Shown here in pieces: positions 63,631 to 64,000 of a DNA stretch of 64,000 bases (position 1 is its first letter; each line of letters opens with the position of its first letter). Position numbers and translations under genes: made by a program. The DNA is taken from the NCBI GenBank assembly GCA_039566865.1, contig CM076943.1:29954663-30018662 (forward strand), written 5' to 3'. Under the pieces are notes generated by a model that saw nothing but the letters and a program-made list of their open reading frames with translations, searched no databases and was not told where the DNA came from. This DNA is from Aurelia coerulea (Eukaryota > Cnidaria > Scyphozoa > Semaeostomeae > Ulmaridae).

Positions 63631-64000
63631 TCGACATTTTCTGTATCTTATGTACCTCATATATGATTTCCTTGAAGAGGGACGCGAGCCTTGGCAAGTG
63701 CTCCACAAATTTGCATCTATAACTGGAAAAATTGTTTGTTTTGAAGTCTGGACTGAAGAAAAGGTGGCTAATTCCCTTCATGCGATTTTTTTCTTGAAGA
63801 CCACAAAATATCTCTGAAAATAAAATGATGTACTGCATTCTGCCTGATTTTTTGGGTTTTTACAAGTTGCGCAATTTGCATTAGAAGGTAACAAAAGTAT
63901 ACCTCTTGCTTCATTCAATTTCTAAAGTCTAACAATAAACATTTTGCTGTGACAACAAAAATCTTCATGCTTACACCTCAAGCAGGTTACTGTAACCCTT
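63631..64000. other. No gene recognised
   Basis: A minus-strand frame (about 63,838-63,640) has no known motif. It does not fit any calnexin N-terminal segment. Confidence 0.4.

Noticed and set aside
63640..63840. An upstream calnexin exon on the minus strand (a frame containing FVEH)
   Set aside because: Beyond a four-residue coincidence there is no match to the conserved calnexin N-terminal domain.

Overview
The window looks like a piece of an AT-rich invertebrate animal genome, most likely a cnidarian. It has spliced genes with GT-AG introns, one conserved animal gene (calnexin), and a dense, nested set of eukaryotic transposons: several LINE clades, a Penelope-like element, a BEL/Pao LTR element, Kolobok, Mutator-like, mariner-like and TTAA-type elements, and tRNA-derived SINEs. 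There are no bacterial operons, rRNA genes or CRISPR arrays. The cnidarian assignment is inference from the element mix, not from a marker gene.

Layout. 1-7 kb: gene-free, with a SINE, a 400-bp TA-flanked MITE, a 725-bp TTAA-flanked MITE, a LINE 3' end and a tandem duplication of a ~1.1-kb unit. 7.7-8.8 kb: decayed Mutator-like transposase. 8.9-24.6 kb: a stack of LINEs, with an RTE-like LINE on the plus strand cut into pieces by a TTAA foldback element, a TIR element with 6-bp target duplication that holds two more LINE fragments, and an L2/CR1-like LINE. Next to it a 599-bp foldback element with 9-bp target duplication splits a minus-strand LINE. 24.6-27 kb: two mariner-type MITEs. About 27.5 to beyond 59.6 kb: the calnexin gene on the minus strand. 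Eleven exons are placed with matching splice phases, from the lumenal domain through a 4+4 P-domain and transmembrane helix to an unusually long acidic tail with DDKS repeats. The N-terminal exons were not found, and the last exon is only a candidate.

Calnexin introns carry large insertions. A BEL/Pao element (34.2-38.8 kb) has LTRs differing at one base but lacks integrase. A 10.7-kb Kolobok element (44,351-55,077) has TTAA target duplication and matching terminal inverted repeats. Two intact spliced genes can be reconstructed in it: an 856-residue THAP/DDE transposase (12 exons, plus strand) and, convergent to it, a 263-residue protein (3 exons, minus strand) carrying a cysteine-rich domain like the cytoplasmic 'ballast' of the P2X7 receptor. 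This two-gene Kolobok is the most interesting object in the window.

59.8-64 kb: an RTE fragment, a LINE endonuclease fragment, a Penelope-like element (reverse transcriptase plus GIY-YIG, one in-frame stop) with a hammerhead-like motif, and a GTGATTTT minisatellite.
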